Source: Deltaproteobacteria bacterium (GTDB taxonomy: Bacteria > Myxococcota_A > UBA796 > UBA2385). Taken from it: a stretch of 64,000 bases of DNA. Where the stretch lies: positions 1 through 64,000 of the forward strand of contig JAEUKK010000155.1 of NCBI GenBank assembly GCA_016792625.1, read 5' to 3'. How positions within the stretch are numbered: position 1 is the stretch's first letter; every line of letters begins with the position of its first letter. Positions 27,759 to 36,353 of this stretch are shown here, piece after piece. The notes below the pieces were generated by a model, which was not told the origin of the DNA, searched no databases, and worked only from the letters and a program-made list of their open reading frames with translations. Position numbers and translations under genes: made by a program.

Positions 27759-27797
27759 GGAGCCTCCAAGGTGGCGGAGCGAGGGCAGTCGGCCGGG

Positions 27798-27818
27798 AGT
27801 GTACACGAGGCGTGTACA
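27798..27818 (-). promoter_or_regulatory. Perfect palindromic operator overlapping a -10 element
   Basis: TGTACAC-GAGGC-GTGTACA (27800-27818) is a perfect 7-bp dyad with a 5-bp spacer. On the minus strand TACACT (27798-27803) is a -10-like hexamer 40 bp before the lipoprotein start. The dyad would block RNA polymerase if bound. The binding protein is unknown. Confidence 0.55.
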
Positions 27819-27912
27819 TGGGCTCACAGGCTTTTGACCGGGCGCGCCAAAAACGACGGCGCCCGCGTCGGCTGCCCCTGGGGCGCGCCGGCGCGGGCAG
27901 GCCCGCGGCGCC

Positions 27913-29643
27913 TCAGCTGCGCTCGACGATGATGAACTCGACCCGGCGGTTGGCCGCCCGGCCGGCCTCGGTGTCGTTGTTCTGCAGCGGGTACATCTCG
28001 CCGAAGCCCCGCGCCTCGAGGCGCTCGACGGCCACGCCCTTGCCCACGAGGTAGCGGCGCACGGCCTCGGCGCGCGCCCCGCTCAGCTTGAGGTTGTTGG
28101 CGTCGGGGCCGACGTTGTCGGTGTGGCCCTCGATGCGCACCAGCTTGAGCTCGGGGTGCTCGACCAGCACCTTGGCGATCTCGTCGAGCAGGTCGTAGCT
28201 GCGGGTCTGGATCGAGTCCTTGCCGGTGTCGAAGTAGATCTTCTCGGTGATCTTGATCGCCTCGCCCTGCACCTGCACGCGGCCGTCGGGGCAGCCGTCG
28301 CCGTCCTCGTTGCCGTTGAAGTCTTCGGCCACCGCCGGGCAGCGGTCGACGTCATCGGGGATGCGGTCGTTGTCTTGGTCGGCCCGGGGGCGCGAGTCGG
28401 GGCAGCCGTCTTCGTCTTGGTAGCCGTTGACCACCTCAGACTCGTTGGGGCAGCGGTCTTCGACGTCGACAACGCCGTCGCCGTCGTTGTCATTGTCGGG
28501 GCAGCCGTCGGTGTCTTGGAAGCCGTCGTCGTCCTCGGGGTCGTCGGCGCACTGGTCGCGCTCGTCGGGGATCTTGTCGACGTCGTTGTCTTTGTCAGGG
28601 CAGCCGTCGGCGTCTTGGTAGCCGTCTTTGTCTTCGGGGCTGTCGATGCAGCCGTCGACCCCGTCGTTGATGCCGTCAAGGTCGCTGTCTTTGGAGTTCG
28701 GGTCAAAGTCGGGGGCCACGGTGAGGCCAAAGACCCCGCGCCAGTCGGGCGCGCCAAAGCCGGCGAGGCCCGCGCCGCCGCCCAGGTTCACCGTCACCAT
28801 GTCGCCCGCGTAGAGGCGCAGGCCGGCCAGCAGCTCGGCGGGGGACTGCGCGGCGCGGCCACCGCCCAGCTCGCCGTGGACCTCGGCGACCAGCTCGATC
28901 GGGTCTGCCGGGCGCCAGCCGCCGGCGGCGCCCCAGGTCATCGCGCCGCCCACGTGCAGGTCACGCAGGCGGTCCTCGCCGCGCACCGCGTAGCCCGCGC
29001 TCACCGCCGCGCGCAGGCCGTGTTGACGGTCCTGCACGCTGTCATCGGCGAGCTCGAGCGTGGCGCTGGGGCTGAAGCCCAGGCCGCCGTCGCCCAGAAA
29101 ACTCTCGCCGGCGCCGGTGGGCAGGCTGAGCGGCAGGTTCACCGCGAGGCCGACCGGGAAGTCCTCGGGGTTCAGCGCGATGAGCTTGGGCGTGACCACG
29201 ATGTCGTTGATGCCGGTGGCCCGCAGGCCCTGGGCCTCGCCGCCCACGCTGTCGAGCGTCGTGCCCTGCTGGCTCAAGGTCAGCGGCACGTCGATGGCCA
29301 AGCTCGAGAAGCCGCCGATGCCCATGGCCACCCCGAGGTGGGTGCGCAGGCGACCGTCGACGATGGCGTCGCCGCGCTCATCTTCGGCGCCGCCCAGGGG
29401 GCGCACGCGCTCACCGTTGGCTTGCAGCACCACGGGGTCGTTCTCGTAGCCGCCCCACAGCGAGAGCCCGAGCTGCAGATGGCGGAGCGTGCTCGCGCCG
29501 CCGCTGTGCAGGTAGCCGGTGGTGTCGGCGTGGGGCTGGAAGAGCTCGAAGTCGACGGTGCCGTCGGCCTCGGCGGCCTCGGCGGTGGCGCTGAGCAGCA
29601 GCAGGGGGAGGAGGGCGGCGGAGCGCGGGCGGCGGGACATCAT
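27913..29643 (-). CDS. OmpA-family outer-membrane protein with thrombospondin type-3 repeats
   Basis: The 576-residue product has a signal peptide (ending near AEAAEA), a 260-residue beta-rich N-terminal part likely to be an outer-membrane barrel, five or so calcium-binding type-3 repeats (about 310-445; DSDLDGINDGVDGC, DADGCPDKDNDVDKIPD and similar), and a C-terminal OmpA peptidoglycan-binding domain (about 450-576; KIYFDTGKDSIQ, IEGHTDNVG, NRRVEFIIV). It would connect the outer membrane to the cell wall. The start ATG shares its A with the TGA of the upstream lamin-tail gene, so the two are translationally coupled. This domain order is common in myxobacteria. Confidence 0.93.
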   Translation of the reverse strand: MMSRRPRSAALLPLLLLSATAEAAEADGTVDFELFQPHADTTGYLHSGGASTLRHLQLGLSLWGGYENDPVVLQANGERVRPLGGAEDERGDAIVDGRLRTHLGVAMGIGGFSSLAIDVPLTLSQQGTTLDSVGGEAQGLRATGINDIVVTPKLIALNPEDFPVGLAVNLPLSLPTGAGESFLGDGGLGFSPSATLELADDSVQDRQHGLRAAVSAGYAVRGEDRLRDLHVGGAMTWGAAGGWRPADPIELVAEVHGELGGGRAAQSPAELLAGLRLYAGDMVTVNLGGGAGLAGFGAPDWRGVFGLTVAPDFDPNSKDSDLDGINDGVDGCIDSPEDKDGYQDADGCPDKDNDVDKIPDERDQCADDPEDDDGFQDTDGCPDNDNDGDGVVDVEDRCPNESEVVNGYQDEDGCPDSRPRADQDNDRIPDDVDRCPAVAEDFNGNEDGDGCPDGRVQVQGEAIKITEKIYFDTGKDSIQTRSYDLLDEIAKVLVEHPELKLVRIEGHTDNVGPDANNLKLSGARAEAVRRYLVGKGVAVERLEARGFGEMYPLQNNDTEAGRAANRRVEFIIVERS

Positions 29644-31163
29644 CAAGCCTCGCGCCGGGGCTGGCGCCGGCGGAGCGCGGCCAAGCCGAGCACGAAGAGG
29701 GAGGGGAGGAGGGCGGCCGGGGCCCCGCCGGCGGCCGCGCACAGGCCGCCGCCGCTGAGCGCGCCGAGCGCGGTGGGCGTGGAGCAGCCGTCGTCGACCA
29801 GGCCGTTGCAGTCGTTGTCGATCGCGTCGCCGCAGGCCTCGACCGCGCCGGGGAAGACGCTGGGGGCGTCGGGATCCTCGTCGGCGGGCGCGTCGCGGCA
29901 GTCGCCGTCGGCCACGCTCAGCCCGTCGCCGTCGCGGTCGAGGTAGGGGTCGTCGACCACGCCGTTGCAGTCATTGTCGGCGCCGTCGGGGATGCCGCCC
30001 GCGGCCGGGTCACCCTCGTCGCCGGCCGGCGAGACCGTGGCGCTGGTGTCGTCGCAGTCGGCGCCGGGCGAGCCGTCTTGTGCGCAGCAGTCGACGCCGT
30101 CGACGCAGACCTCGGGGCTGGCGTAAAAGCCGTCATCGTCGAGGTCGCAGGCGTCTTCGCCGTCGCAGTCTTGGTCGACCGCGTCGTAGGCCACCTCACG
30201 CGCGTCGGGGTTGACGCTGGCGTCGGTGTCGTCGCAGTCCCAGCCCTCGCCATCGGTGCGCAGCTCGGGGGCGCAGGGGGTGAAGCCGTCGCCGTCGAGG
30301 TCGAAGTCATCGGCGCAGCCGTTGCAGTCATTGTCGAGGCCGTCGTCGAGCTCGGGCGCGCCGGGCCGCAGCGCGGTGTCGCCGTCGTCGCAGTCGCCCT
30401 CGACCTCGGCGTAGCCATCGCCGTCGTCGTCGGTGGTGCCGTCGTCGCGCACGCCGTCGCAGTCGGCGTCGTCGTTGGCCTCGCCATAGGGGCTGCGGGC
30501 GCCGTCGATCGCGTCGGGGTTGACGTCAGGGTCGCTGTCGTCGCAGTCACCGGTGGCCGGGGTGTAGCCGTCGCCGTCGGTGTCGCGCCCAAAGTCGGGG
30601 CAGTTGCTGTTGGCCTCGCCGGGCGTGGCGTAGAGGCTGCCAAAGGGCACGTCGGAGTCGCACCAGTTCTGCGGCAGGTCGTTGGCCCACTCGAGCCCGA
30701 GCGCGTTGCGGTTGACCTGGTAGGAGTTGTCTTCGACCTCGAGTCGCCAGGAGCCGGAGCTGTCCCAGGTCAGGGCGTCGATGGTGGTCGTGCCCCACTT
30801 CAGCCGGATGCTGTCGGCCCGGTGGTCGAGCTGAAAGACGTCAAGGCCCGAGCCATCGCCGTAGACATAGTCGACCGAGACGCCGCCGTTGCGCGCCGTG
30901 TTGCCGTCGATGCCGAAGACGACGTAGCCGCCTGCAGGCACGATCAACGAGCTGCTGACCGTGAAGCCCGGCTCGTCGTCGGTCTCAATGGTGAGGTTCA
31001 GCAGGTCGATGGGCCCGTCGGTCGGGTTGTGCACCTCGAACCACTCGCCCCAGTAGTTGGGCACGGTGCGCGGCTCGGCCAAAAACTCGCTGATGATCAG
31101 GTCGCCGGGGGCGGAGGGGGAGGCGGCGTGCGCCGCCGCCACCAGCAGGAGGAGGCTCGGCAT
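29643..31163 (-). CDS. Lamin-tail-domain, MopE-like calcium-loop surface protein with MYXO-CTERM-like tail
   Basis: The 506-residue product has a signal peptide, then a lamin tail domain (about 20-175; LIISEFLAEP, WFEVHNPTDG, GGYVVFGID), then about six MopE-like metal-binding units of the pattern DxDGDGY-DCDD-PGA-DNDCNG (about 190-465). The C-terminus has a Gly/Cys segment (GGGLCAAAGG), a hydrophobic helix (LLPSLFVLGLAAL) and an Arg cluster (RRRQPRR), the layout of MYXO-CTERM sorting signals processed by myxosortase to leave a surface-anchored protein. It overlaps the OmpA gene start. A TAGCGT hexamer at 31227-31232 (minus) may be its -10. Function unknown; probably a surface adhesin or metal-binding protein. 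Confidence 0.88.
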   Translation of the reverse strand: MPSLLLLVAAAHAASPSAPGDLIISEFLAEPRTVPNYWGEWFEVHNPTDGPIDLLNLTIETDDEPGFTVSSSLIVPAGGYVVFGIDGNTARNGGVSVDYVYGDGSGLDVFQLDHRADSIRLKWGTTTIDALTWDSSGSWRLEVEDNSYQVNRNALGLEWANDLPQNWCDSDVPFGSLYATPGEANSNCPDFGRDTDGDGYTPATGDCDDSDPDVNPDAIDGARSPYGEANDDADCDGVRDDGTTDDDGDGYAEVEGDCDDGDTALRPGAPELDDGLDNDCNGCADDFDLDGDGFTPCAPELRTDGEGWDCDDTDASVNPDAREVAYDAVDQDCDGEDACDLDDDGFYASPEVCVDGVDCCAQDGSPGADCDDTSATVSPAGDEGDPAAGGIPDGADNDCNGVVDDPYLDRDGDGLSVADGDCRDAPADEDPDAPSVFPGAVEACGDAIDNDCNGLVDDGCSTPTALGALSGGGLCAAAGGAPAALLPSLFVLGLAALRRRQPRREA

Positions 31164-31324
31164 GGGGGTCCTCGGCGGATCGGCCCGGGGCCCGCGCAGA
31201 CCGCGCGCCCAGACGACCCGGGCAGGACGCTATCACGGCACCCCCACGCGGTGCCCGACCCCCGGGCCCTGGAGCGCGCCCGCGCGGCTCTCGGCGATGA
31301 CCCTGCGGTGTCACGCGCCGCCGC

Positions 31325-32422
31325 TCAGCGCGGGGGCGTGGGCGGCAGAAGCGGCGGCGGGGTGGGCGGCAGGCCGCCGGGCCCGGGCGCGCCGGGGCGC
31401 ACCGCGATCCGGGGCATGGCGCCGCCGGGCTGGACCTGCAGCTCAATGGTGATGGGCGGCGGATCTTCGGCGCCGATCACCAGCGGGTTGCCCAGGTAGA
31501 TGCCCATGGGGTCGCCCTTGCTCGGGCCGTTGGCGTCGAGGTCCGAGAAGGCCTCGAGCACGATCTTCCCGTAGCCGCGCGGGGCCTTGATCTCGACCAG
31601 GCCGGGCTCTTCTTTGAGCTTGCCGATGTGGCGGCGGCCCCCCGGCCGGCTCGGATCTTCGACAAAGAGGTCGAGGTCGATGGTCTTGCAGTCCGCGCAG
31701 GCCAGGGTCACCTTCAGCGTGACCGGGGCCTCGCCGAGCTCGGCGAAGGGGGGCATGGCGCCGGGCGCGCCCCGGCCCATCGGCGGCGGGCCGACCGGCA
31801 CGCCCTCCCCGTGCGGCACGGCGCCGCCGGGGACATTTTGGTGCTGGGGGCCGTTGGGATCACCCCCCGGCGCGCCGGGGGGCGCGTCGGCTTGGCGGGG
31901 CGCGCCGCCGGGGGCCCCGGGCGGGGCGTCGGCGTGCGCGACGGCGGTGCCGCGGCCGCCCGCGATGAGGATCAGCTCCAGACCGCTGATGTCGACCGAT
32001 GCCACCTGCACGCTCAGGTCGACGTAGGGGTCGGTGCCGTTTGGCCCGTCGGTGTCGGGGTCTTGGAAGGCCTGGATGCTGAGCGCTCCGGCGTCGACGG
32101 GCACCTTCAGGCTGAAGGCGCCGGGCCCATCCAGCATGAGCTTGCCCTCGGACCGCATGCCGCCGGCCGCCTTGGGGTCGGGCACCTGGATGGTGAGGTC
32201 GACCGGGGTGGCGGCGATCGACTGATCTCCGCCCACGGTGCCAGAGACGGTGACCGTCGGCCCGCTGTGGCCGGCGAAGGGCACGTTGCTCCCCCCACCG
32301 TCGTCGTCCTTGGCGTTGGCGGTGTAGGCGGGGTCGAGGGGCACGGCCACGCCGGTCACCCGCTCAGGCCAGCAGCCCGAGAGCAGGGCGAGCAGGCCGG
32401 GGCCGGCCCAGCGCGGGCTCAT
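31325..32422 (-). CDS. Lipoprotein with Pro/Gly/Ala repeats, end of the sugar operon
   Basis: The 365-residue product has lipobox LSGC (Cys17). Two beta-rich domains with FQDPDTDGPNGTDPY and FSDLDANGPSKGDPMG calcium-loop-like motifs flank a proline/glycine linker containing the repeat ADAPPGAPGG twice, and the tail is Pro-rich (PPTPPPLLPPTPPR). The repeated Ca-loop pattern and IYLGNPLVIG segment echo the paired lipoproteins at 24.8-27.8 kb, so these may be one lipoprotein superfamily. The start ATG overlaps the stop of the upstream epimerase gene. Function unknown. Confidence 0.75.
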   Translation of the reverse strand: MSPRWAGPGLLALLSGCWPERVTGVAVPLDPAYTANAKDDDGGGSNVPFAGHSGPTVTVSGTVGGDQSIAATPVDLTIQVPDPKAAGGMRSEGKLMLDGPGAFSLKVPVDAGALSIQAFQDPDTDGPNGTDPYVDLSVQVASVDISGLELILIAGGRGTAVAHADAPPGAPGGAPRQADAPPGAPGGDPNGPQHQNVPGGAVPHGEGVPVGPPPMGRGAPGAMPPFAELGEAPVTLKVTLACADCKTIDLDLFVEDPSRPGGRRHIGKLKEEPGLVEIKAPRGYGKIVLEAFSDLDANGPSKGDPMGIYLGNPLVIGAEDPPPITIELQVQPGGAMPRIAVRPGAPGPGGLPPTPPPLLPPTPPR

Positions 32423-33372
32423 GCGGCGCGCGCCGCGCGGTACCAGGCCACGGTGCGGCGCAGGCCCTCGGCGAGGCCCACCTGGGCCCGCCAGCCGAGC
32501 AGGGTCGCGGCTTTTTCGGCCGAGAGGCACTTGCGGGGCTGGCCGTCGGGCTTGGTGGGGTCGAAGGTGATCCCTCCCCGGTGATCGGCGGCGGCGCAGA
32601 CCGCCTCGGCGAGGGCGGCGATGCTGTGCTCCTCCCCCGTCCCGATGTTGATCGTGGTCGGCTCATCGAGGTCGGCGCAGCGCAGAAGGCCCTCTACTGC
32701 GTCATCAATGTAGATGAACTCGCGGGTGGGCCGGCCGCTGCCCCAGACGGTCAGCGGCGCCTCGGGCGGCAAGGACACCACCCGTTGCAGCAGGGCCGAG
32801 ACCACGTGCGCGCGGCCGGGGTCGAGGTGGTCGCCGGGCCCGTAGAGGTTGGCGAGCAGGGGGGTGACGGCGAAGAAGCGGCGCTGGGCCCAGTAGGCGG
32901 CGCACAGATCGATGAGCGTGCGCTTGGACTGGGCGTAGGGCCCGTTGGTCGGCTCGGGATAGCCGTCCCACAGGTGATCTTCGGTAAACGGCACCGGGCA
33001 GAGCCGCGGGTAGGCGCAGGCCGAGCCCGCCCCGATGAAGCGCGTCGCCCCGCAGGCCTCGGCCGCCTCGATGATGTGCGCGTTCATCAAGGTGTTGTGC
33101 AGGCCGCTCTCGATGGGGTGCGCGGCCATCCAGCCCAGGCCCCCGCCGTCGACCGCGCAGTGCACGACGATCTCGGGCCGGGCCTCGGCCAGGGCGGCCT
33201 TGGTCGCGGCGCGGTCGAGCAGGTCGAGCGCGGCCCGGCTGGGCGCCCAGACCTCGGCCCCCTCGGCGGTCAAGCGGTCGCAGACCGCGCGGCCCAAGAA
33301 GCCGCGGGCCCCGGTCACGAGCACGCGGCGGCCGGCGTAGCGGGCCGAGAGCGGCGGCAGGGCGGCGGACAT
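32419..33372 (-). CDS. NAD(P)-dependent sugar epimerase/reductase, GDP-fucose-synthase-like
   Basis: An extended SDR of 317 residues with the GARGFLGRAV nucleotide loop near residue 20, the GDP-fucose-synthase-type CAVDGGGLGWMAAHPIESG stretch, GSACAYP, and catalytic Tyr-Lys in YAQSK (about 148-152). GDP-L-fucose synthase and its relative ColC (GDP-L-colitose synthase) both catalyse epimerisation then 4-reduction. Given the 3-dehydratase-like gene four positions away in the operon order, ColC-type activity is as plausible as Fcl. It begins 6 nt after the preceding SDR gene and overlaps the next gene by 4 nt. Confidence 0.85.
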   Translation of the reverse strand: MSAALPPLSARYAGRRVLVTGARGFLGRAVCDRLTAEGAEVWAPSRAALDLLDRAATKAALAEARPEIVVHCAVDGGGLGWMAAHPIESGLHNTLMNAHIIEAAEACGATRFIGAGSACAYPRLCPVPFTEDHLWDGYPEPTNGPYAQSKRTLIDLCAAYWAQRRFFAVTPLLANLYGPGDHLDPGRAHVVSALLQRVVSLPPEAPLTVWGSGRPTREFIYIDDAVEGLLRCADLDEPTTINIGTGEEHSIAALAEAVCAAADHRGGITFDPTKPDGQPRKCLSAEKAATLLGWRAQVGLAEGLRRTVAWYRAARAA

Positions 33373-33378
33373 GGCGCC

Positions 33379-34377
33379 TCAGACGTTGGAGTAGGGGTTG
33401 CGGATCCGCAGCAGGGGCAGGCCGGCGACCAGCTCGCCGAGGCCGCGGTCGATGTCGACGGTGATCTCGTAGCCAGAGGCCCGGATGCGGCTGTAGTCGA
33501 CCGCGTAGTCGCGCTTGTCGTCGTCGCTGCCGATCTCGGCGAAGTGCACCAAGAAGTCGAGGCGCTGCTTGAGCAGGCCGACGATGTCCTCTTTGGTGTA
33601 GTTCATCGAGTCGTGGCCGACGTTGTAAATATCGTGCTGCAGATGATCCCAGCGGTCGATCATGTGCAGGAAGGCCCGCGCGATGTCAGACACGTGGATG
33701 AAGGTGCGCCGGAAGCGCCGCTCGTAGACCACGAGGTAGCGGTTGTGCACCGCCTGCCAGGCGAAGTCATTGATCATCAGGTCAAGCCGGATGCGCGGCG
33801 CCAAGCCAAAAGCGGTGGCGAAGCGCATCGCCACGCAGTTGCCGCGGGCGCGGCACATGCCCTCGGCCTTGGTCTTGGTCTCGCCGTAGAGCGAGAGCGG
33901 GTTCAGCGGCGTGTCTTCGGTGCAAATGCCCTCGACCTCGCCATAGTTGGAGCCCGTGCTGCCATAGAGCAGGCGGGTCTGGGGCCGCAGCGCGTCGAGC
34001 AGGTTCTGCGTGCCGTCGACGTTCACCTCGACCGCCCGCCGCGGCATCTTCTTGCACAGCGGGTAGCCGACCAAAGCGGCGAGGTGCACGACGGAGTCGG
34101 CGTCTTGCACCTGTCGCCGCAGCGCCGGCCCGTCGGTGATGTCGACCTCGGCAAAAGAGAAGCGCGGGTGCAGGAAGTGGTGCAGGATGGCCTGCCCGCC
34201 GTACATCAGGTTGTCGACGCAGCGCACCCGGTAGCCCTGGTCGAGCAGCCGGGGGATCAACATCGAGCCGATGTAGCCGGCCCCGCCGGTCACCACAACG
34301 AGCTGGTCGGCGTTCTGCGCGCGCTGCGCGGCGTCGGTCACGCCGGGGAGCCGGCCGTCTGCTGCTGGGTTCGCCAT
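33379..34377 (-). CDS. Extended SDR sugar-nucleotide epimerase/dehydratase
   Basis: A 332-residue enzyme with GGAGYIGS (Rossmann loop), the HLAALVGYP segment, GSTGSNYG and catalytic YGETK. The fold is the NAD-dependent epimerase/dehydratase family acting on nucleotide-sugars; the exact donor (GDP-, CDP- or dTDP-) cannot be told by eye. It may make the 4-keto-6-deoxy intermediate for the adjacent enzymes. ATG at 34377 follows CGGAGG. A TATGCT hexamer (34396-34401, minus strand) just upstream may start an internal transcript. Confidence 0.85.
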   Translation of the reverse strand: MANPAADGRLPGVTDAAQRAQNADQLVVVTGGAGYIGSMLIPRLLDQGYRVRCVDNLMYGGQAILHHFLHPRFSFAEVDITDGPALRRQVQDADSVVHLAALVGYPLCKKMPRRAVEVNVDGTQNLLDALRPQTRLLYGSTGSNYGEVEGICTEDTPLNPLSLYGETKTKAEGMCRARGNCVAMRFATAFGLAPRIRLDLMINDFAWQAVHNRYLVVYERRFRRTFIHVSDIARAFLHMIDRWDHLQHDIYNVGHDSMNYTKEDIVGLLKQRLDFLVHFAEIGSDDDKRDYAVDYSRIRASGYEITVDIDRGLGELVAGLPLLRIRNPYSNV

Positions 34378-34419
34378 CGGGCCTCCGGGCCCGCGAGCAT
34401 AGCCCAAGGGCCCGCGCGC

Positions 34420-35646
34420 TCAGGCGCCGCGGAAGGCCTCGGCCAAGGCCTCGGCGAGCAGCGCGCCGTGGCGCTCGTCGAAAGCGTGGGATTGTCCAAC
34501 GAAGAGGCCGCGGTCGTGCACGGCGTCGGCGACGGGCAGCGGGCCGGCCAGCTCGACCGCGGGCAGCCGCGCGAAGGCCGGCTGGCGCGCGAGGTTCGCG
34601 CCCGAGATGGGCCGGGTCGAGATGCCCCGGGCCTCGAGGCGGGCGCAGAGCTGGGGCCGGCTGAGCGGGCTGTCGGCGTCGAGCACCATGGGGAAGGCGA
34701 AGGCGGCGTGCGTGGTGCCAGGCAGCTCGGGGAAGACCCGCAAGGGCAGGTTCAAGGCGGAGATCTGGGCGCACCAAGCCGCGTGGTTGGCCCGCCGGCG
34801 GTCCAAGAAGCCGGGCAGGCGCCGGACCTGGTGCACGCCGAAGGCGCCGCAGAGATCGGGCATGCGCAGGTTGTAGCCGGCGCTCACAAAGAGGAAGCGC
34901 TCGTCAATCTCGGGGTGCTGGGCCACCAGGGCGGCCTTGTCGCTGCGCTCGCGCACCCAGCCGTGCGCGCGCAGGCTGCGCATCGCGTCGGCGAGCTCCG
35001 CATCGTCGGTGGTGACCGCCCCGCCCTCGACCGTGCTGATGTGGTGCGAGAAGAAGAAGGAGAAGGCGCCGGCCGCGCCCCGGCCGCCGACCCGCCGCCC
35101 GTCGACCTCGGCGCCGTGGGCCCCACAGGCGTCTTCGAGCAGGAGGGGGGAGCGGGCCCGGCTCGGGCAGCCGAGCAGGTGCACCGCGAGCACCGGGTCG
35201 TCGAAGTCACCCTCGAGGCCGAGCGAGTCGGGGTCGACGTCGGCCAGCACCGGCACGAGGCCCGCTTGGGCCACCGAGAAGAGGCTGGTCGACCAGCCGA
35301 CCGCCGGCACGATCACCCGCTGGCCGCGCTGCAGGCGGCCGAGCTCGATGAGGCCGGCGAGCATCACGAGCAGGGCCGAGCTGCCCGAGTTGACCGCAAC
35401 GGCGTGCTGGACGCCGATGTAGTCGGCCCAGGCCCGCTCAAAAGCGGCCACCCGCGGGCCCATGGTCAGCTGCCCCTCGAGCAGGGCCGAGATGGCCTCG
35501 GCCACCTCTTCTTTGCCGAAGGGGGCGAGGGCGAGGGGCAGGCTGTCGGCGGGCGCGGGGGCGTCCACGTCCAGCGCGCCAAACTGCTCGACCAGGGCGG
35601 CGATCGCCGCGGCGCGGGCGGAGGGGGAGGCGGCGCCCTGGTTCAT
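34420..35646 (-). CDS. DegT-fold PLP enzyme with His replacing the Schiff-base Lys (3-dehydratase-like)
   Basis: A 408-residue DegT/DnrJ/EryC1/StrS-family protein. Aminotransferases of this fold carry a PLP lysine in SFHxxK..TTGEGG; here the segment is SFFFSHHISTVEGG, with His at that position. This His signature is known from ColD (GDP-4-keto-6-deoxymannose 3-dehydratase) and RfbH/DdhC, which remove the 3-hydroxyl to make 3,6-dideoxysugars. Other family marks: VNSGSSALL, LLEDACGAHGAEVDGR, GYNLRMPDLCGAFG. The Cys-rich segment of RfbH is absent, so it is nearer to ColD type. Substrate unproved. It overlaps the GT2 gene by 4 nt. Confidence 0.88.
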   Translation of the reverse strand: MNQGAASPSARAAAIAALVEQFGALDVDAPAPADSLPLALAPFGKEEVAEAISALLEGQLTMGPRVAAFERAWADYIGVQHAVAVNSGSSALLVMLAGLIELGRLQRGQRVIVPAVGWSTSLFSVAQAGLVPVLADVDPDSLGLEGDFDDPVLAVHLLGCPSRARSPLLLEDACGAHGAEVDGRRVGGRGAAGAFSFFFSHHISTVEGGAVTTDDAELADAMRSLRAHGWVRERSDKAALVAQHPEIDERFLFVSAGYNLRMPDLCGAFGVHQVRRLPGFLDRRRANHAAWCAQISALNLPLRVFPELPGTTHAAFAFPMVLDADSPLSRPQLCARLEARGISTRPISGANLARQPAFARLPAVELAGPLPVADAVHDRGLFVGQSHAFDERHGALLAEALAEAFRGA

Positions 35647-36353
35647 GTGAACACCTTCGCGTGGGGGAGCTCGTTGAGGAGGACCTTGAGGTGGTCCTTC
35701 CCGACCGGCCAGGACAGGGCCTTGCTCTCGCCGCCGGCCCGCTGGCCCTCGACCGTGGGCAGCTCGGCGATGCGCCAGCCCCGCTGCATGGCCCGGATCG
35801 AGATCTGGTACTCGATGGGGAAGCGCTTGACCGTGGTGTCGAGCTCGAGCAGGCGGGCGGTGGGCAGGGCGCGGAAGCCGTTGATCGTGTCGGTGACGTA
35901 GCCCTGGTGGTTGAACAGGCGGTTGGCCAGCCAGGTCAGGGCCTCGTTCACCCGGGCCCGGGGGCGCAGGGCGTCCTGCTCTTCGTTGATCGCGCCCTTG
36001 GCGAAGCGGCTGGCGATGGCCAGATCAGCGCCCTGCAGCACCAGATCGTCGAGGCGGGCGATGTCGGCGGGGTCTTCATTGCCGTCGGGGCTGTAGAAGA
36101 CCAGCCGGGCGGTGGTCGCGGCGCGGGCGGCCACGCGAAAGGCGGCCCCGCGGCCCCGCACGCGCTGGTCAAGCACTGGCACGCCTTTTTCGGCGAGGAA
36201 CTCTCGGCTGCCGTCGGTCGAGCCGCCGTCGACGGCGAGCACGCAGGCGAAGTCACCGAGGGGGAGCTGTTCCCACACAGCGCGCAGGCCGTCAATCTCG
36301 TTGAGCACCAGCAGGACGATGGTGCTGTCGCGCGGCGGGCCGCCCTGGCTCAT
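35643..36353 (-). CDS. Family-2 glycosyltransferase
   Basis: A 236-residue GT-A-fold enzyme with the VLAVDGGSTDGS motif (nucleotide-sugar binding), the SPDGNEDPADI acidic segment as the DXD-like metal site, and the IASRF segment. There are no membrane helices; the protein is soluble or peripheral. It is similar to dolichyl-phosphate-mannose/undecaprenyl-phosphate glycosyltransferases in the DTINGFRAL region, so it may load a sugar onto a lipid carrier. It overlaps both neighbouring genes by 4 nt. Confidence 0.88.
   Translation of the reverse strand: MSQGGPPRDSTIVLLVLNEIDGLRAVWEQLPLGDFACVLAVDGGSTDGSREFLAEKGVPVLDQRVRGRGAAFRVAARAATTARLVFYSPDGNEDPADIARLDDLVLQGADLAIASRFAKGAINEEQDALRPRARVNEALTWLANRLFNHQGYVTDTINGFRALPTARLLELDTTVKRFPIEYQISIRAMQRGWRIAELPTVEGQRAGGESKALSWPVGKDHLKVLLNELPHAKVFT

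Noticed and set aside
32581-35901. 1106-codon plus-strand frame across the sugar operon
   Set aside because: Antisense to three recognised enzymes; no start signal and no family.
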